This document shows positions 7,662 to 15,659 of a stretch of 64,000 bases of DNA, one piece after another. The DNA comes from Nitrosarchaeum sp. Lineage in GTDB: Archaea > Thermoproteota > Nitrososphaeria > Nitrososphaerales > Nitrosopumilaceae. Under the pieces are notes generated by a model. That model was not told where the DNA came from. It made no database searches and worked only from the letters and a program-made list of their open reading frames with translations. Positions within the stretch are counted from its first letter, which is position 1. The number at the start of each line of letters is the position of its first letter. The stretch covers positions 28,993-92,992 of the forward strand of contig JAHFUM010000005.1 in the NCBI GenBank assembly GCA_023265135.1, in the 5' to 3' direction. The position numbers and the translations under genes are program-made.

Positions 7662-7864
7662 TATTTCTCCTCTTAGTTGTTTTAATGTGGGCTTCTTTTT
7701 AATGTTGTTATCTACATTTTCTTTCATTGCATTGGGATGATCGGTAGCTACCATACGAACCTCTTCATCTTTATCCTTTAATGCAGTACTTATGTGATCT
7801 TTAGTTGCGTTTAGTTCGGAACTAACTGATTTTTATTTTCTCTTAAAACTTTAAGTGTTGTCAT
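7662..7864 (-). pseudogene. Frame-disrupted ORF with duplicated 'MTTLKVLREN' start
   Basis: The ATG at 7864 overlaps the gp16 stop (TAATG) and begins MTTLKVLREN, but hits a stop after 17 codons. In another frame the sequence continues sensibly (SELNATKDHISTALKDKDEE, then VRMVATDHPNAMKEN), resembling degenerate HEAT-like phage repeats. One extra A in the A-rich run near 7830 would join the two frames and run on into the 7410-7661 gene. Either a real frameshift mutation, a programmed shift, or a homopolymer sequencing error. Confidence 0.5.
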
Positions 7865-8280
7865 TATATCTTTCCTGATATTAATTTATTTAAATCTGCA
7901 GAATTGCCAGCAAATACTACATTCTGTGTACCTATTTGTGTCTGAGGTGTAACTTGACCTTTCCCAGAACGGGCAGTTTTTGCATCTGCTTTATCTTTAT
8001 TTAGTACAACTAAAGTTTTAGATATATCTGATACAGTTTTCATTAAACCACCCAATACTTCTATAGCTCTTGGGTTCTCTGATTCTCTACAAATTCTCAT
8101 TGCAATATCTAATGCCTCTGAACTCCTTTGCAAGATTTCGTAATTCTTTAAACGAGCATATTGATGGTCTACGGTTTCATCCCCATCTGGCACTACAGTA
8201 GTAGAAGCACCGTCAATATGCACTACATCGACACAAGTTACAGGCTCGACATTAAATACTTTAGCTAATTCTTCACTCAT
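7864..8280 (-). CDS. 16: Terminase small subunit (gp16)
   Basis: 138 aa. The central helical region YARLKNYEILQRSSEALDIA followed by CRESENPRAIEVLGGLMKTV and DISKTLVVLNKDK is characteristic of T4-like small terminases of this short type. It recognises or presents DNA to gp17 and regulates its ATPase during headful packaging. Placed two genes upstream of gp17, as in T4 relatives, with its start overlapping the gp15 stop by 4 nt. Confidence 0.85.
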   Translation of the reverse strand: MSEELAKVFNVEPVTCVDVVHIDGASTTVVPDGDETVDHQYARLKNYEILQRSSEALDIAMRICRESENPRAIEVLGGLMKTVSDISKTLVVLNKDKADAKTARSGKGQVTPQTQIGTQNVVFAGNSADLNKLISGKI

Positions 8281-9041
8281 ATCATTTCCTTAATATTTTC
8301 TACTATTATATATGTATCATTTTTATTAGCTGTAATAGGGTCAACTTTAATTTCTATCTCAACTGTATCAGTATTAAATGTTTTATCTTCACTAAGTGAA
8401 ATGATAATATCTTTAATAATTCCAGTAGAACCAATGAGTGGTCCAAAGAAGTCCATTTGAGCTGAAAATGTAAAAGTTTGTTGAACTATGCGAAGTTCTT
8501 CTGGTGAAGTATCATAAGTATCTACTTGTTCATATGATTGAAGTAAGATTGGAACATCTTTAAATATCTTAAATTCAGGCAGAATTTCAAAATTTAAAGA
8601 TAAATACGGTTGAAAAAATGGGACAATTTGTTCCATTATTTGTTGTGAATGTTGTTGATCTTTTGTATAACTACGCAACTGTATGATAACATCATAAGGC
8701 ACCGGATTGAAGATTTTACTCCTCATATTACCAATGGAACCAACAGCATATGAACCATTAACTCCAACTTTTCTGGTTGGGTCATATTGAATATCTACAA
8801 TTTCGTAAGACATACGTGGTAATGTAATTTGAACTTGTTGAGCAGTTAAATCTGGTTGCTCTCGTTGACGAGATATCCACTTATTTTTAGGACCATATTC
8901 AATTTCTACCGGATAATCTTGTAGTCTGTTACCATTCTCATCTCTTTTTATTATTGAGAGACCTTCGAATAGTTCACCAAATGCTACTAAAAACCTCTTT
9001 ATTGTTGAATGATAAAAATGATGTTTAAATAGAGATGACAT
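8277..9041 (-). CDS. 15: Tail sheath stabiliser / tail terminator (gp15)
   Basis: 254 aa (T4 gp15 272 aa). Recognisable T4 gp15 features: N-terminal FYHSTIKRFLVAFGELFEGL, the ITLPRMSYEIVDIQYDPTRK region (position of T4 'LPRINLHLVDFSYN'), NPVPYDVIIQLRSYTKD and EQIVPFFQPYLSLNFEIL. It caps the tail tube and sheath and joins tail to neck. The upstream HNH gene ends 17 nt inside its coding region, so its ribosome site now lies within that endonuclease ORF and is weak. Confidence 0.88.
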   Translation of the reverse strand: MSSLFKHHFYHSTIKRFLVAFGELFEGLSIIKRDENGNRLQDYPVEIEYGPKNKWISRQREQPDLTAQQVQITLPRMSYEIVDIQYDPTRKVGVNGSYAVGSIGNMRSKIFNPVPYDVIIQLRSYTKDQQHSQQIMEQIVPFFQPYLSLNFEILPEFKIFKDVPILLQSYEQVDTYDTSPEELRIVQQTFTFSAQMDFFGPLIGSTGIIKDIIISLSEDKTFNTDTVEIEIKVDPITANKNDTYIIVENIKEMI

Positions 9042-9837
9042 TTAACTGAATTATTTCGTTAATTTTAGCGTTTATCCATTCATTTGAGCGAAGATGCCAA
9101 CCTTTTCCTAATTTAACTTTACTTTTTGAACTACTGAATAAATTTTTCAATACTTTTACATTTTCACGTAAAGATAGTTTTAAAGTTTGGCCCGGATTAC
9201 TGTTCTTCATTCTATTAATATTTTTATCAGATTGAAAATTATGCATACCATTTTTTGATAAACTTATTTGTCTGTTAGATTGTTTTTCTTTATTTTCTTT
9301 TTTAAATAATGGGTTATTTTTCTTAAATTTTTCTCTGAGAATAGATTTACCTAAGTCACTTTTAGCCCAAAATAAATTATTATCAATTAAATATTGTTGC
9401 CTAATTTTCATTCTCTTACTATTAGCTCGTCTTAATTTAACATCTTGAAAAGAATGTTCATTATTTTTAACCATTATTTTTATCATATTTAATTGATCTG
9501 ATCTAACATTTTCATATACTTTGCTAGATTTTATCCTTCCTTTACACATTCTAAAAAATGCTGTGGATTGACTACCTTTATATATTTTCCATAACATCCA
9601 ATGAGCAATATAATGTTGTCTTCTGGTTAAAATTGCAATATTCCAAGGATTATATTTAAAAGAATTATACTCAGAAAATAAATCTTTAGCTTTAGGGCAG
9701 ATATGATGCTTTTCTACATTTTCTAAATCTAATCGGTTGTTTTTAATGCAATATTCAATAAACTTAATATATCTATTAAGATAGTGCGAGTTAAGAGATT
9801 TACTGGAAAGTATTGAATAAATATCTATGCTGGTCAT
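9025..9837 (-). CDS. HNH homing endonuclease
   Basis: 270 aa. HNH core near residues 40-75: VEKHHICPK, then NPWNIAILTRRQHYIAHW, the usual phage HNH spacing of HH, N and H. The rest is Lys/Asn-rich and probably binds DNA (KKNNPLFKKENKEKQSNRQI). Start ATG with CAGGAG upstream. It is inserted between gp14 and gp15 and overlaps the gp15 start, with its own late promoter and a hairpin leader of the same geometry as two GIY-YIG-like genes elsewhere. Confidence 0.85.
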   Translation of the reverse strand: MTSIDIYSILSSKSLNSHYLNRYIKFIEYCIKNNRLDLENVEKHHICPKAKDLFSEYNSFKYNPWNIAILTRRQHYIAHWMLWKIYKGSQSTAFFRMCKGRIKSSKVYENVRSDQLNMIKIMVKNNEHSFQDVKLRRANSKRMKIRQQYLIDNNLFWAKSDLGKSILREKFKKNNPLFKKENKEKQSNRQISLSKNGMHNFQSDKNINRMKNSNPGQTLKLSLRENVKVLKNLFSSSKSKVKLGKGWHLRSNEWINAKINEIIQLNVISI

Positions 9838-9869
9838 TGTAGACTCCTGTTTACTGTTGAATGATTAGG

Positions 9870-9900
9870 GCCCTTAGGAATTAGTAGTTCCGTGAAGGGC
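9870..9900 (-). promoter_or_regulatory. Endonuclease leader hairpin, copy C
   Basis: On the minus strand: outer stem GCCCTT/AAGGGC (6 bp), 3x1 internal loop (CAC / T), inner stem GGAA/TTCC (4 bp), 7-nt loop CTACTAA. A 20-nt spacer follows to AAACAGGAG before the HNH start. All base pairs differ from copies A and B, yet the geometry and spacing are identical, which is what a selected RNA structure would show. Confidence 0.6.
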
Positions 9901-9921
9901 ATTAGTTTTAATGCATAGTTA

Positions 9922-9929
9922 TATTTATT
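9922..9929 (-). promoter_or_regulatory. Late promoter (AATAAATA)
   Basis: T4-like late element on the minus strand in the 100-nt gap between gp14 and the HNH gene, 85 nt upstream of the HNH start and 21 nt before the leader hairpin. Confidence 0.5.
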
Positions 9930-9937
9930 AATGCACA

Positions 9938-10687
9938 TTAGATATCAAATGGATTATTTACTGTAAATTTAATTTGTTCTGCAGGAGGATTAAACTCTGT
10001 ACCATAATCTCTAATAGGTGCAGGTGTATTTCCATCTTCTTTAACTAAATATCCACCTTGTTCAAATTCCAATGAATTATTATTTTGTAGTATAATTTGG
10101 TTTTCCAATATATCTTTAGAGTTGAGACTAAATAAGTCAATAACTGCATTACCTGTTTCGATAACTTCATTTTGATATTGGAATGCTTCGCATGATAGAT
10201 AATATTGATAGTTTCTACCTAACGAGTAAAATTCAATATCATGATCTACAAACTTCACCTCCACCAAATATTTAGTTAAAGGATCATATATAAGATCACC
10301 TTCTCTAGGTCTAATATAGTTATTAATGGTAAAATTTGCTTCACCATTTAAAAGATTACTATCAAATTGCGATTTTATTTCCTCTTCCCAGCGTTCCTTA
10401 TGCACAACTAGTTTAAAACTATTTCGTATTTCTAAACCAAATTTGGCAAACATTTCACGATCACCAGTAAAACCGGTAGCATCGACTAAGTACATTTCAA
10501 TAGGTATAGCAATACTAAACTTTGATATAATATCTTCACCCAAAATTAAATCTTCAATCTGAACATCTCTTGGAAGATAAAAATATTCATGTCCTTTTAT
10601 CTGAATAGTTTCTTTAATAAAACCACTCATCATATTTTGTTCTAAAATATTAGATTTATGAAAATATTTATTTACTATACTAGTCAT
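9938..10687 (-). CDS. 14: Neck protein (gp14)
   Basis: 249 aa (T4 gp14 256 aa). Features of T4-like gp14: N-terminal YFHKSNILEQNMMSGFIKE, IQIKGHEYFYLPRD, FGLEIRNSFKLVVHKERW, REGDLIYDPLTKYLVEVKFV and the C-terminal NPFDI. Part of the head-to-tail connector with gp13. Its start overlaps the stop of the GNAT-like gene upstream. Confidence 0.88.
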   Translation of the reverse strand: MTSIVNKYFHKSNILEQNMMSGFIKETIQIKGHEYFYLPRDVQIEDLILGEDIISKFSIAIPIEMYLVDATGFTGDREMFAKFGLEIRNSFKLVVHKERWEEEIKSQFDSNLLNGEANFTINNYIRPREGDLIYDPLTKYLVEVKFVDHDIEFYSLGRNYQYYLSCEAFQYQNEVIETGNAVIDLFSLNSKDILENQIILQNNNSLEFEQGGYLVKEDGNTPAPIRDYGTEFNPPAEQIKFTVNNPFDI

Positions 10688-11264
10688 TTTTACTAAATAC
10701 TAATCTGTGATGTTGAATTCCAGTTTTTAAATATTTGCCTTCTGGTTTTATTGCATACTTTTTTTGATTTTCTGGTGATGTTATATCACCTTCATGCGGT
10801 ATTATTTTGCCATCATCTTCTATATGTGTTTTTACTCCTGGTTTTTTTGCCAGATTTTGCAACATTTTATGTGCACCATGTTCTGTATTCGACGTATCTG
10901 ATTCCAGTGTATGACCATGTTGTATTAGATGGTGTAGGACATCTACCATCAATCCTTTATGTTCTATTGGAGTTCCCTCAGAATCATGTTTATCCCTGGC
11001 AATATAAGTAATGGACAATCTGCCAGATTTTGTTGGTTTTTCATGTTCAATCGAACCCACAGTGCCACCGTGTTCATCTTTCACAAAAGTATAATGATTA
11101 CCTTTTTTCTTATGTTTGTAATGAGTTATAGTATACTTTCCAACTTTTCCTAATTCAGTTTTATTAAAATCTTCATGCTCTATGTCACCTTCGTGTATTC
11201 TTGGTGGAGTGTGAGTATCCTTTGTTATTTTATACTCCAAAAGATATTCTTTAAATGTTTTCAT
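10680..11264 (-). CDS. Putative head-packaged protein with GNAT-like region
   Basis: 194 aa, His-rich. It begins MKTFKEYLLEY, the capsid-targeting-like motif shared with 858-2072, 2089-3129 and 47531-48301. The central part (VGSIEHEKPTKSGRLSITYI, then IEHKGLMVDVLHHLIQHGH) has the strand-then-helix pattern of a GNAT acetyltransferase, but the acetyl-CoA loop is not clear. It lies between gp14 and the spanin genes, overlapping the Rz stop by 4 nt. Role inferred from the N-terminus only: delivery into the host with the DNA. Confidence 0.45.
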   Translation of the reverse strand: MKTFKEYLLEYKITKDTHTPPRIHEGDIEHEDFNKTELGKVGKYTITHYKHKKKGNHYTFVKDEHGGTVGSIEHEKPTKSGRLSITYIARDKHDSEGTPIEHKGLMVDVLHHLIQHGHTLESDTSNTEHGAHKMLQNLAKKPGVKTHIEDDGKIIPHEGDITSPENQKKYAIKPEGKYLKTGIQHHRLVFSKND

Positions 11265-11770
11265 TTTTGGATATCTTGATATGCTCTAACAGTTTTCTGT
11301 AATGTTTCTAACTTCTTCATTTCATAGTTGCAGATTCTGTAGTTTTCGGCAACTGTTTCTGCAACGTCAGAGAGTTTAAATTCTGATGGGGCATCATTAG
11401 AAGAGGATCTACTGTCAAGGGGATCACCACTGGCGGATTGGTTGTGCATGAGCACAAAACCATTATTGATAATACATTTACTATTAGCAGTTTCTGAAAC
11501 ATATACTGTTACCTCCTTAGTTTTAATTGCTGGATGATTTAGTCGATAACTAATCAAGTCAGAAACTAAATCTTGCGATTCTTTAGTAAAAATTTCTTTT
11601 TGTTTAGCTGCAAGTTCTAGTGCAGCTACTTTTTCTTTATTTAATTTAGCTTCCCATGAATTATTATTATTATGAATTGCTAAACCATAAGTTCCTAATA
11701 GAAGGGAGATTAATAGAACCCACTTCCAATTACCTTTAATAAATTGAACTAATATTGAAAACCATACCAT
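11261..11770 (-). CDS. Inner-membrane spanin (Rz-like)
   Basis: 169 aa. One N-terminal transmembrane segment (WVLLISLLLGTYGLAI, residues 17-32), then a long charged helical periplasmic part (LNKEKVAALELAAKQKEIFT) typical of i-spanins. A second gene with a lipoprotein signal is embedded in another frame, as in lambda Rz/Rz1. It follows a holin-like gene. It would connect to the outer-membrane partner and fuse the membranes at lysis, implying a Gram-negative host. Confidence 0.75.
   Translation of the reverse strand: MVWFSILVQFIKGNWKWVLLISLLLGTYGLAIHNNNNSWEAKLNKEKVAALELAAKQKEIFTKESQDLVSDLISYRLNHPAIKTKEVTVYVSETANSKCIINNGFVLMHNQSASGDPLDSRSSSNDAPSEFKLSDVAETVAENYRICNYEMKKLETLQKTVRAYQDIQK
11317..11502 (-). 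CDS. Outer-membrane spanin lipoprotein (Rz1-like), nested in Rz
   Basis: 61 aa, wholly inside the Rz-like gene in another frame. N-terminal signal MFQKLLIVNVLSIMVLCSC with lipobox-like LCSC, then a Pro-containing linker (TTNPPVVIPLTVDP). A perfect Shine-Dalgarno (AAGGAGGT) sits 8 nt before its ATG, inside the Rz coding sequence. Gene-in-gene layout, length and composition all match Rz1-type o-spanins. Confidence 0.82.
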   Translation of the reverse strand: MFQKLLIVNVLSIMVLCSCTTNPPVVIPLTVDPLLMMPHQNLNSLTLQKQLPKTTESATMK

Positions 11771-11997
11771 TATTTTGTTTCCTGTTTTTCTACAAAATGT
11801 TTAGCAGCTAATGCAGCAATGATAAGACTTATTCCAGTTCCATATCCAACATAATCGGGAGCAGTTGGAACAACTACCGTGACAAACCTATAAGTCATAG
11901 CAACCGCAGCACTAAAACCAATCATCTTAGTACCAGAATAATTTTGACCGGTGCTATCTGTAAACCAGTCTTTAAAAATTTTTATTAGTTTCATCAT
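11770..11997 (-). CDS. Holin-like small membrane protein
   Basis: 75 aa from the ATG at 11997; a longer frame opens at 12060 inside gp13 but adds non-membrane residues. Two hydrophobic segments: MIGFSAAVAMTYRFVTVVV and YVGYGTGISLIIAALAAKHF, with an amphipathic start (MMKLIKIFKDWF) and a charged tail. Placed directly before the spanin pair (stop and start overlap), which suggests a holin or pinholin role. No sequence-level holin family is recognised. Confidence 0.55.
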   Translation of the reverse strand: MMKLIKIFKDWFTDSTGQNYSGTKMIGFSAAVAMTYRFVTVVVPTAPDYVGYGTGISLIIAALAAKHFVEKQETK

Positions 11998-12025
11998 TTG
12001 TTTTATCTTATTAATTTTAAAGTAT

Positions 12026-12979
12026 TTAACCTGTTTGAAACTCGAGTGGGGCCATCTCAAAGATAGCTTGATCTTCTAATTTAGTTATATCCTCAATAGC
12101 ATCTTCATAAATTTGTCTGCCGTTGTATGTTATTCCACCAGGAAGCTGCACATTTTGGTACTTTGATACGTTAATTCCCCACTGCTTTTTAATCAATGCT
12201 GTAGTATATTTTTTTAGCCAAATATCATCTAAAACTTCTGGAAATTCCTCAGGATCTACTGTTCTATATATTTCAGCAACCATAATGTCACCTACTCTGA
12301 CGTCATTTACCCAGTCAATTTCTAAGTAAAGACGATTCATACGACGATTAAATCTGAAGTTCTTCTCTTTCTTCATAATAAAGTCAATATGACCTAAGTA
12401 ATTTTGAAATCCATAAAAATATGATGTACCTGCTTTAGTCAAATTTTGAATTTCAGACATCATAATTTGATATTGTACGTTAAACATGAAATCACTAGAA
12501 CCAAGAATATTAGTAATGTTAAGTATTTTTTTAACACCTACAATATTTTCTCCTGCGGGAATATATCCATTATCTACATCACCTAACGTTATACTTAAGA
12601 TAGATGTTTGTTGACTGATTCCTATTCCTAAATTAATAATTGCTTGACCAACTTCAAATTTACTGTTACCTAATTGATGTTGAATGACAACTGTATTTCC
12701 ATGAATATCTGCTATCTGTGCTCGTGTATCACCATTAAGTGATGTGATAATACTACCGTTTCCGAATATAGAAGCATCAGCAACTACCAATGTCGTTCCA
12801 GTTAATTTATGAACTAAATAATCACGTTCAATACCATCTGCATGGCATTCATGGTAATATTGAATAGCTAGTTCAATTGCATCTGCTAGTTGGTCGTTGG
12901 TTACTTCAATGTTAATCGCTCCAGCTCCCAACTGTCGCAATGCGAAATTTGCCAAAGACTGGCGATCAGTTATAGCCAT
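12026..12979 (-). CDS. 13: Neck protein (gp13)
   Basis: 317 aa (T4 gp13 309 aa). Typical gp13 start TDRQSLANFALRQLGAGAIN and VTNDQLADAIELAIQYYHE, with FYGFQNYLGHIDFIMKKEKN (fully conserved-looking region), DVRVGDIMVAEIYR and the C-terminal LPGGITYNGRQIYEDAIEDI. Forms the ring under the portal with gp14. Unusually, lysis genes separate it from gp14. Confidence 0.9.
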   Translation of the reverse strand: MAITDRQSLANFALRQLGAGAINIEVTNDQLADAIELAIQYYHECHADGIERDYLVHKLTGTTLVVADASIFGNGSIITSLNGDTRAQIADIHGNTVVIQHQLGNSKFEVGQAIINLGIGISQQTSILSITLGDVDNGYIPAGENIVGVKKILNITNILGSSDFMFNVQYQIMMSEIQNLTKAGTSYFYGFQNYLGHIDFIMKKEKNFRFNRRMNRLYLEIDWVNDVRVGDIMVAEIYRTVDPEEFPEVLDDIWLKKYTTALIKKQWGINVSKYQNVQLPGGITYNGRQIYEDAIEDITKLEDQAIFEMAPLEFQTG

Positions 12980-13114
12980 TTAAATATTTCCTTCATTTTC
13001 TTGTTCGGGTTTATCTTCTTTATTTGTATCATCTGCAGATGATGGTATAATTACAATCCATTTGCCATTTTCATCCATCTTACAAGTACATATCAAAAAT
13101 CCATCATCTTCCAA
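12971..13114 (-). CDS. Possible small protein with TTG start
   Basis: 47 aa, in the gap between gp13 and the DUF4376 gene. The TTG start has GGAG 6 nt upstream, overlapping the end of the previous gene; the stop overlaps the gp13 start. The product starts EDDGFLICTCKMDENGKWIV, looking like a short beta domain, then becomes basic. One extra base near 13020 would give a more acidic tail ending just before gp13, so the 3' end may be affected by an indel. No family recognised. Confidence 0.35.
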
Positions 13115-13115
13115 A

Positions 13116-13490
13116 TTATTCTCCAAATATTTTAGGCCAACCAGCATATACATCAAATATTACTGGATTTCCAGCATTTTGTAAATTACTGTATAATATT
13201 GAAGAATAAGCAAATATGGTAGAATCAGAAGTTGCAGCTGCCTGAAATACTTGAGCGGCTAATGATTGTGTCATTGTAATAAAAGTTCCATCCATTGTCT
13301 TCCATTGAAGACCTGCAGGAATATTTGCACCTAGCAATAATAGACCTATTTGTTGTATTCTCGATAAATTATCGGAATGAAACCATTTTCCAACACTAGA
13401 GACATAATATCCACCAGTTTGAGTTCTGCGATCTCGTTCAGTTTTGATTAATTCAAATTTATCATGGATTACATGTATGTATGGATTCAT
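13116..13490 (-). CDS. DUF4376-like tail-fibre-associated protein
   Basis: 124 aa. It contains the DUF4376 pattern: ERDRRTQTGGYYVSSVGKWF, HSDNLSRIQQIGLLLLGAN, then WKTMDGTFITMTQSLAAQVF and QAAATSDSTIFAYS. This domain is common next to or fused with tail-fibre and fibre-assembly proteins. Here it is a free-standing gene at the downstream end of the fibre region, possibly a fibre chaperone or accessory. Confidence 0.75.
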   Translation of the reverse strand: MNPYIHVIHDKFELIKTERDRRTQTGGYYVSSVGKWFHSDNLSRIQQIGLLLLGANIPAGLQWKTMDGTFITMTQSLAAQVFQAAATSDSTIFAYSSILYSNLQNAGNPVIFDVYAGWPKIFGE

Positions 13491-13498
13491 TTATTATC

Positions 13499-13855
13499 TT
13501 ATGCAATAGGTTTAAGTGTACTTTTTAATGCTTCAATACTATCATCAACTGCCTTAACTTTTTTATATTCCGGAGTATTGACATCCATTACTGAAAGTAA
13601 ATATCCTCTCAATGCACGAGGCATAAGATTAGATTGTTCTATTTCATTAATTTCATTCTTAATGCGAATATTATGCGCTCTATCTATGTCAGTATCAGAA
13701 AATGAGGTATCTCTAGGAAGATCTTCTTTTTCGCTAATACCGAGAGTCTCCCATTCATCTTTTCGCATGAGCAAAGTTCCACGAGGATAGATTGTATCAC
13801 CAATAGTAATCTCACTATTAATGTTTATTAGGTTGTCGTTCAGAAAATATCTCAT
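13499..13855 (-). CDS. Hypothetical protein beside tail-fibre genes
   Basis: 118 aa, no family recognised. It begins with a short beta region (DTIYPRGTLLMRKDEWETLG) followed by an acidic helical part (DTDIDRAHNIRIKNEINEIE) and a helix at the end. It has a late-promoter-like CATAAATA 31 nt before the start and GGGAAC just upstream. Position between a fibre gene and DUF4376 suggests a fibre-assembly or capping role. Confidence 0.6.
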   Translation of the reverse strand: MRYFLNDNLININSEITIGDTIYPRGTLLMRKDEWETLGISEKEDLPRDTSFSDTDIDRAHNIRIKNEINEIEQSNLMPRALRGYLLSVMDVNTPEYKKVKAVDDSIEALKSTLKPIA

Positions 13856-13885
13856 ATAAAGTTCCCTATGTAATGCTTTAATAAT

Positions 13886-13893
13886 TATTTATG
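13886..13893 (-). promoter_or_regulatory. Late promoter-like CATAAATA
   Basis: Minus-strand element overlapping the stop of the 13889-15658 fibre gene and 31 nt upstream of the 13855 start, the same spacing as the other late promoters in this window. One mismatch from the T4 consensus TATAAATA. Confidence 0.4.
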
Positions 13894-15658
13894 TGAAGCT
13901 TAATCCAGTGTTTGAACCACCGTCCGTGCTGTGTGCACCTACATACCAGACATTTGGTGTTGGTGTAGCGTTTGCGTATGAGATGCTGAGGTAATCCATG
14001 TTGACCGTACCGCCACCGGTCTTATCCAGTTTATAGGCTGTTGCTGCTGTAAAAGGGGCGAACACATTCAGATTCCCGGCGGTTCCGCCGCATAACCATG
14101 TTGTCGCGTTTACTTTTAATGTGGACGTCTGTCTAAATTTAAGTGTACGGGCGGTCCCGGTTATCTCCAGCGTGTCACAACTAAATCCAGACGCAACCTC
14201 AATATACCCATTGCCTGTAGTGCCTATCTTGACCTTGCCTAATTTTCTTGTCCCGGTGCTGGTGTAGTCGTACCCTAAAAGAACTCCTCCCGCGTCGCTA
14301 CACGTAATATTGATGACCGAATTACTAGGTGTTGCGGGGAGATAAAAATTGACGGTATAGCCTAATTGCCCAAGGTTCCAAGGTGGAAGCGCGACTCCAC
14401 CGATAATGTTCCAAGTGCATGCACCGAAATGTATGCTCCGATTAAAAACCTGATTAAAGGTGACGCAGTAAACTGTTAGGTCAAAACCACCATCGTTAAA
14501 GTCCCCTTTTGAAAGGGCGAATTCCCCCCCATACAAAGGATCGAGTAACGTGACTGAGGTCTCCATCCAGAACTGAGTGACGTATCCCAGAAAAACTCCA
14601 TTTGTTTTTAACGTTGAGGGAGCGGTAGCCAACATCACAAAATGGTCCCATTTATATCCGGGTTGGTCTCCTGTAAAAACTGTTCCGGAATATAAATCGA
14701 CATTCCCATAAATGGATAAAATTGTGCGGCCAGTTGATTGAAAAGTTACATTTCCACTCGCTGGTGCCGTGGTTGTGAAATGCAAACAAGGACACTGCCA
14801 GCTAGCAGGCGTAGACGCGCTAACCGTATAATTTCCTGAACTTGATCCACTATCGAAAAATACCGGGTTGGTGTTTGTTGGAACTGAAGCCCCTCCTGCA
14901 CCTCCTGAAGTTGCAGACCAATTAGCAGTATTCGTTTCTGTCCAGCTTGCAGTTCCGCCTACCCAATACCGATTTTTAACTCTATCAGGAGTTAAACCAG
15001 CCGGGCAAATGAGAACAATCGCTCCGATCCGTGCCGTTGTATTGCTCGCCCATGTGCCTGTGACGGTGCCTGTCGCTGCCGTGCTGGTTAATGTTTTGCT
15101 CGTATTGTGAGATGTCCACGCCGCTGCGGTATTCTCTACGTCGATGATCATTCCGTTATCGACCGATGATAATGCAGCCGTGCCGTTCGATGCGAACATG
15201 GTCAGCATTAATGCTTTGTCTACTGAAGGGGTAACCCCGGTAATAGCAAGAGTTGATGCGGAGGTATTGTTGTACGCCCAATTCGTTTCTGCTATCGGCG
15301 CAACAGAATTGTGTCCGGTAATGCGATATGTTGAAGCGTGATAGGTTGCCGTGCCTGAGAACGTCATTGTTGGCAACGTGCTCCCAGTAGCAATCATGAA
15401 ACATATGTGCTGGTTTCTAATCCAGTTTAAAAGGTTGTCCTGATCGAGTTCGTTCCAGCCATTCAGATAGAGTATTGTTCTTCCGCTGGTTAAGGCGAGA
15501 TTACACACGATCAGATCCCCTGCGGTAGTACCGCTCGGTGCGGTAGGCGTAAACGTGGTGCTGCTTGAAGTCGAATTCGTGGTGAACGATTGAATGACAG
15601 GAGCAGTTATTGAAGCTGCACCAAAGCTTAAAAATGCTGAATTGAAATTAACAGACAT
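13889..15658 (-). CDS. Tail fibre / adhesin, GC-richer than its neighbours
   Basis: 589 aa, Ser/Thr/Gly-rich beta-structured protein. The N-terminal half looks like a lectin- or jelly-roll-type domain (APSGTTAGDLIVCNLALTSG, then CFMIATGSTLPTMTFSGTAT, a pattern seen in phage and bacterial surface proteins). A linker follows (RYWVGGTASWTETNTANWSA), then a beta-solenoid-like C-terminus. Base composition and codon use are clearly more G+C-rich than the flanking genes, and the GC-rich stretch continues into the 3' end of the upstream fibre gene. Probably a receptor-binding protein gained by recombination. Confidence 0.75.
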   Translation of the reverse strand: MSVNFNSAFLSFGAASITAPVIQSFTTNSTSSSTTFTPTAPSGTTAGDLIVCNLALTSGRTILYLNGWNELDQDNLLNWIRNQHICFMIATGSTLPTMTFSGTATYHASTYRITGHNSVAPIAETNWAYNNTSASTLAITGVTPSVDKALMLTMFASNGTAALSSVDNGMIIDVENTAAAWTSHNTSKTLTSTAATGTVTGTWASNTTARIGAIVLICPAGLTPDRVKNRYWVGGTASWTETNTANWSATSGGAGGASVPTNTNPVFFDSGSSSGNYTVSASTPASWQCPCLHFTTTAPASGNVTFQSTGRTILSIYGNVDLYSGTVFTGDQPGYKWDHFVMLATAPSTLKTNGVFLGYVTQFWMETSVTLLDPLYGGEFALSKGDFNDGGFDLTVYCVTFNQVFNRSIHFGACTWNIIGGVALPPWNLGQLGYTVNFYLPATPSNSVINITCSDAGGVLLGYDYTSTGTRKLGKVKIGTTGNGYIEVASGFSCDTLEITGTARTLKFRQTSTLKVNATTWLCGGTAGNLNVFAPFTAATAYKLDKTGGGTVNMDYLSISYANATPTPNVWYVGAHSTDGGSNTGLSFT

Positions 15659-15659
15659 A

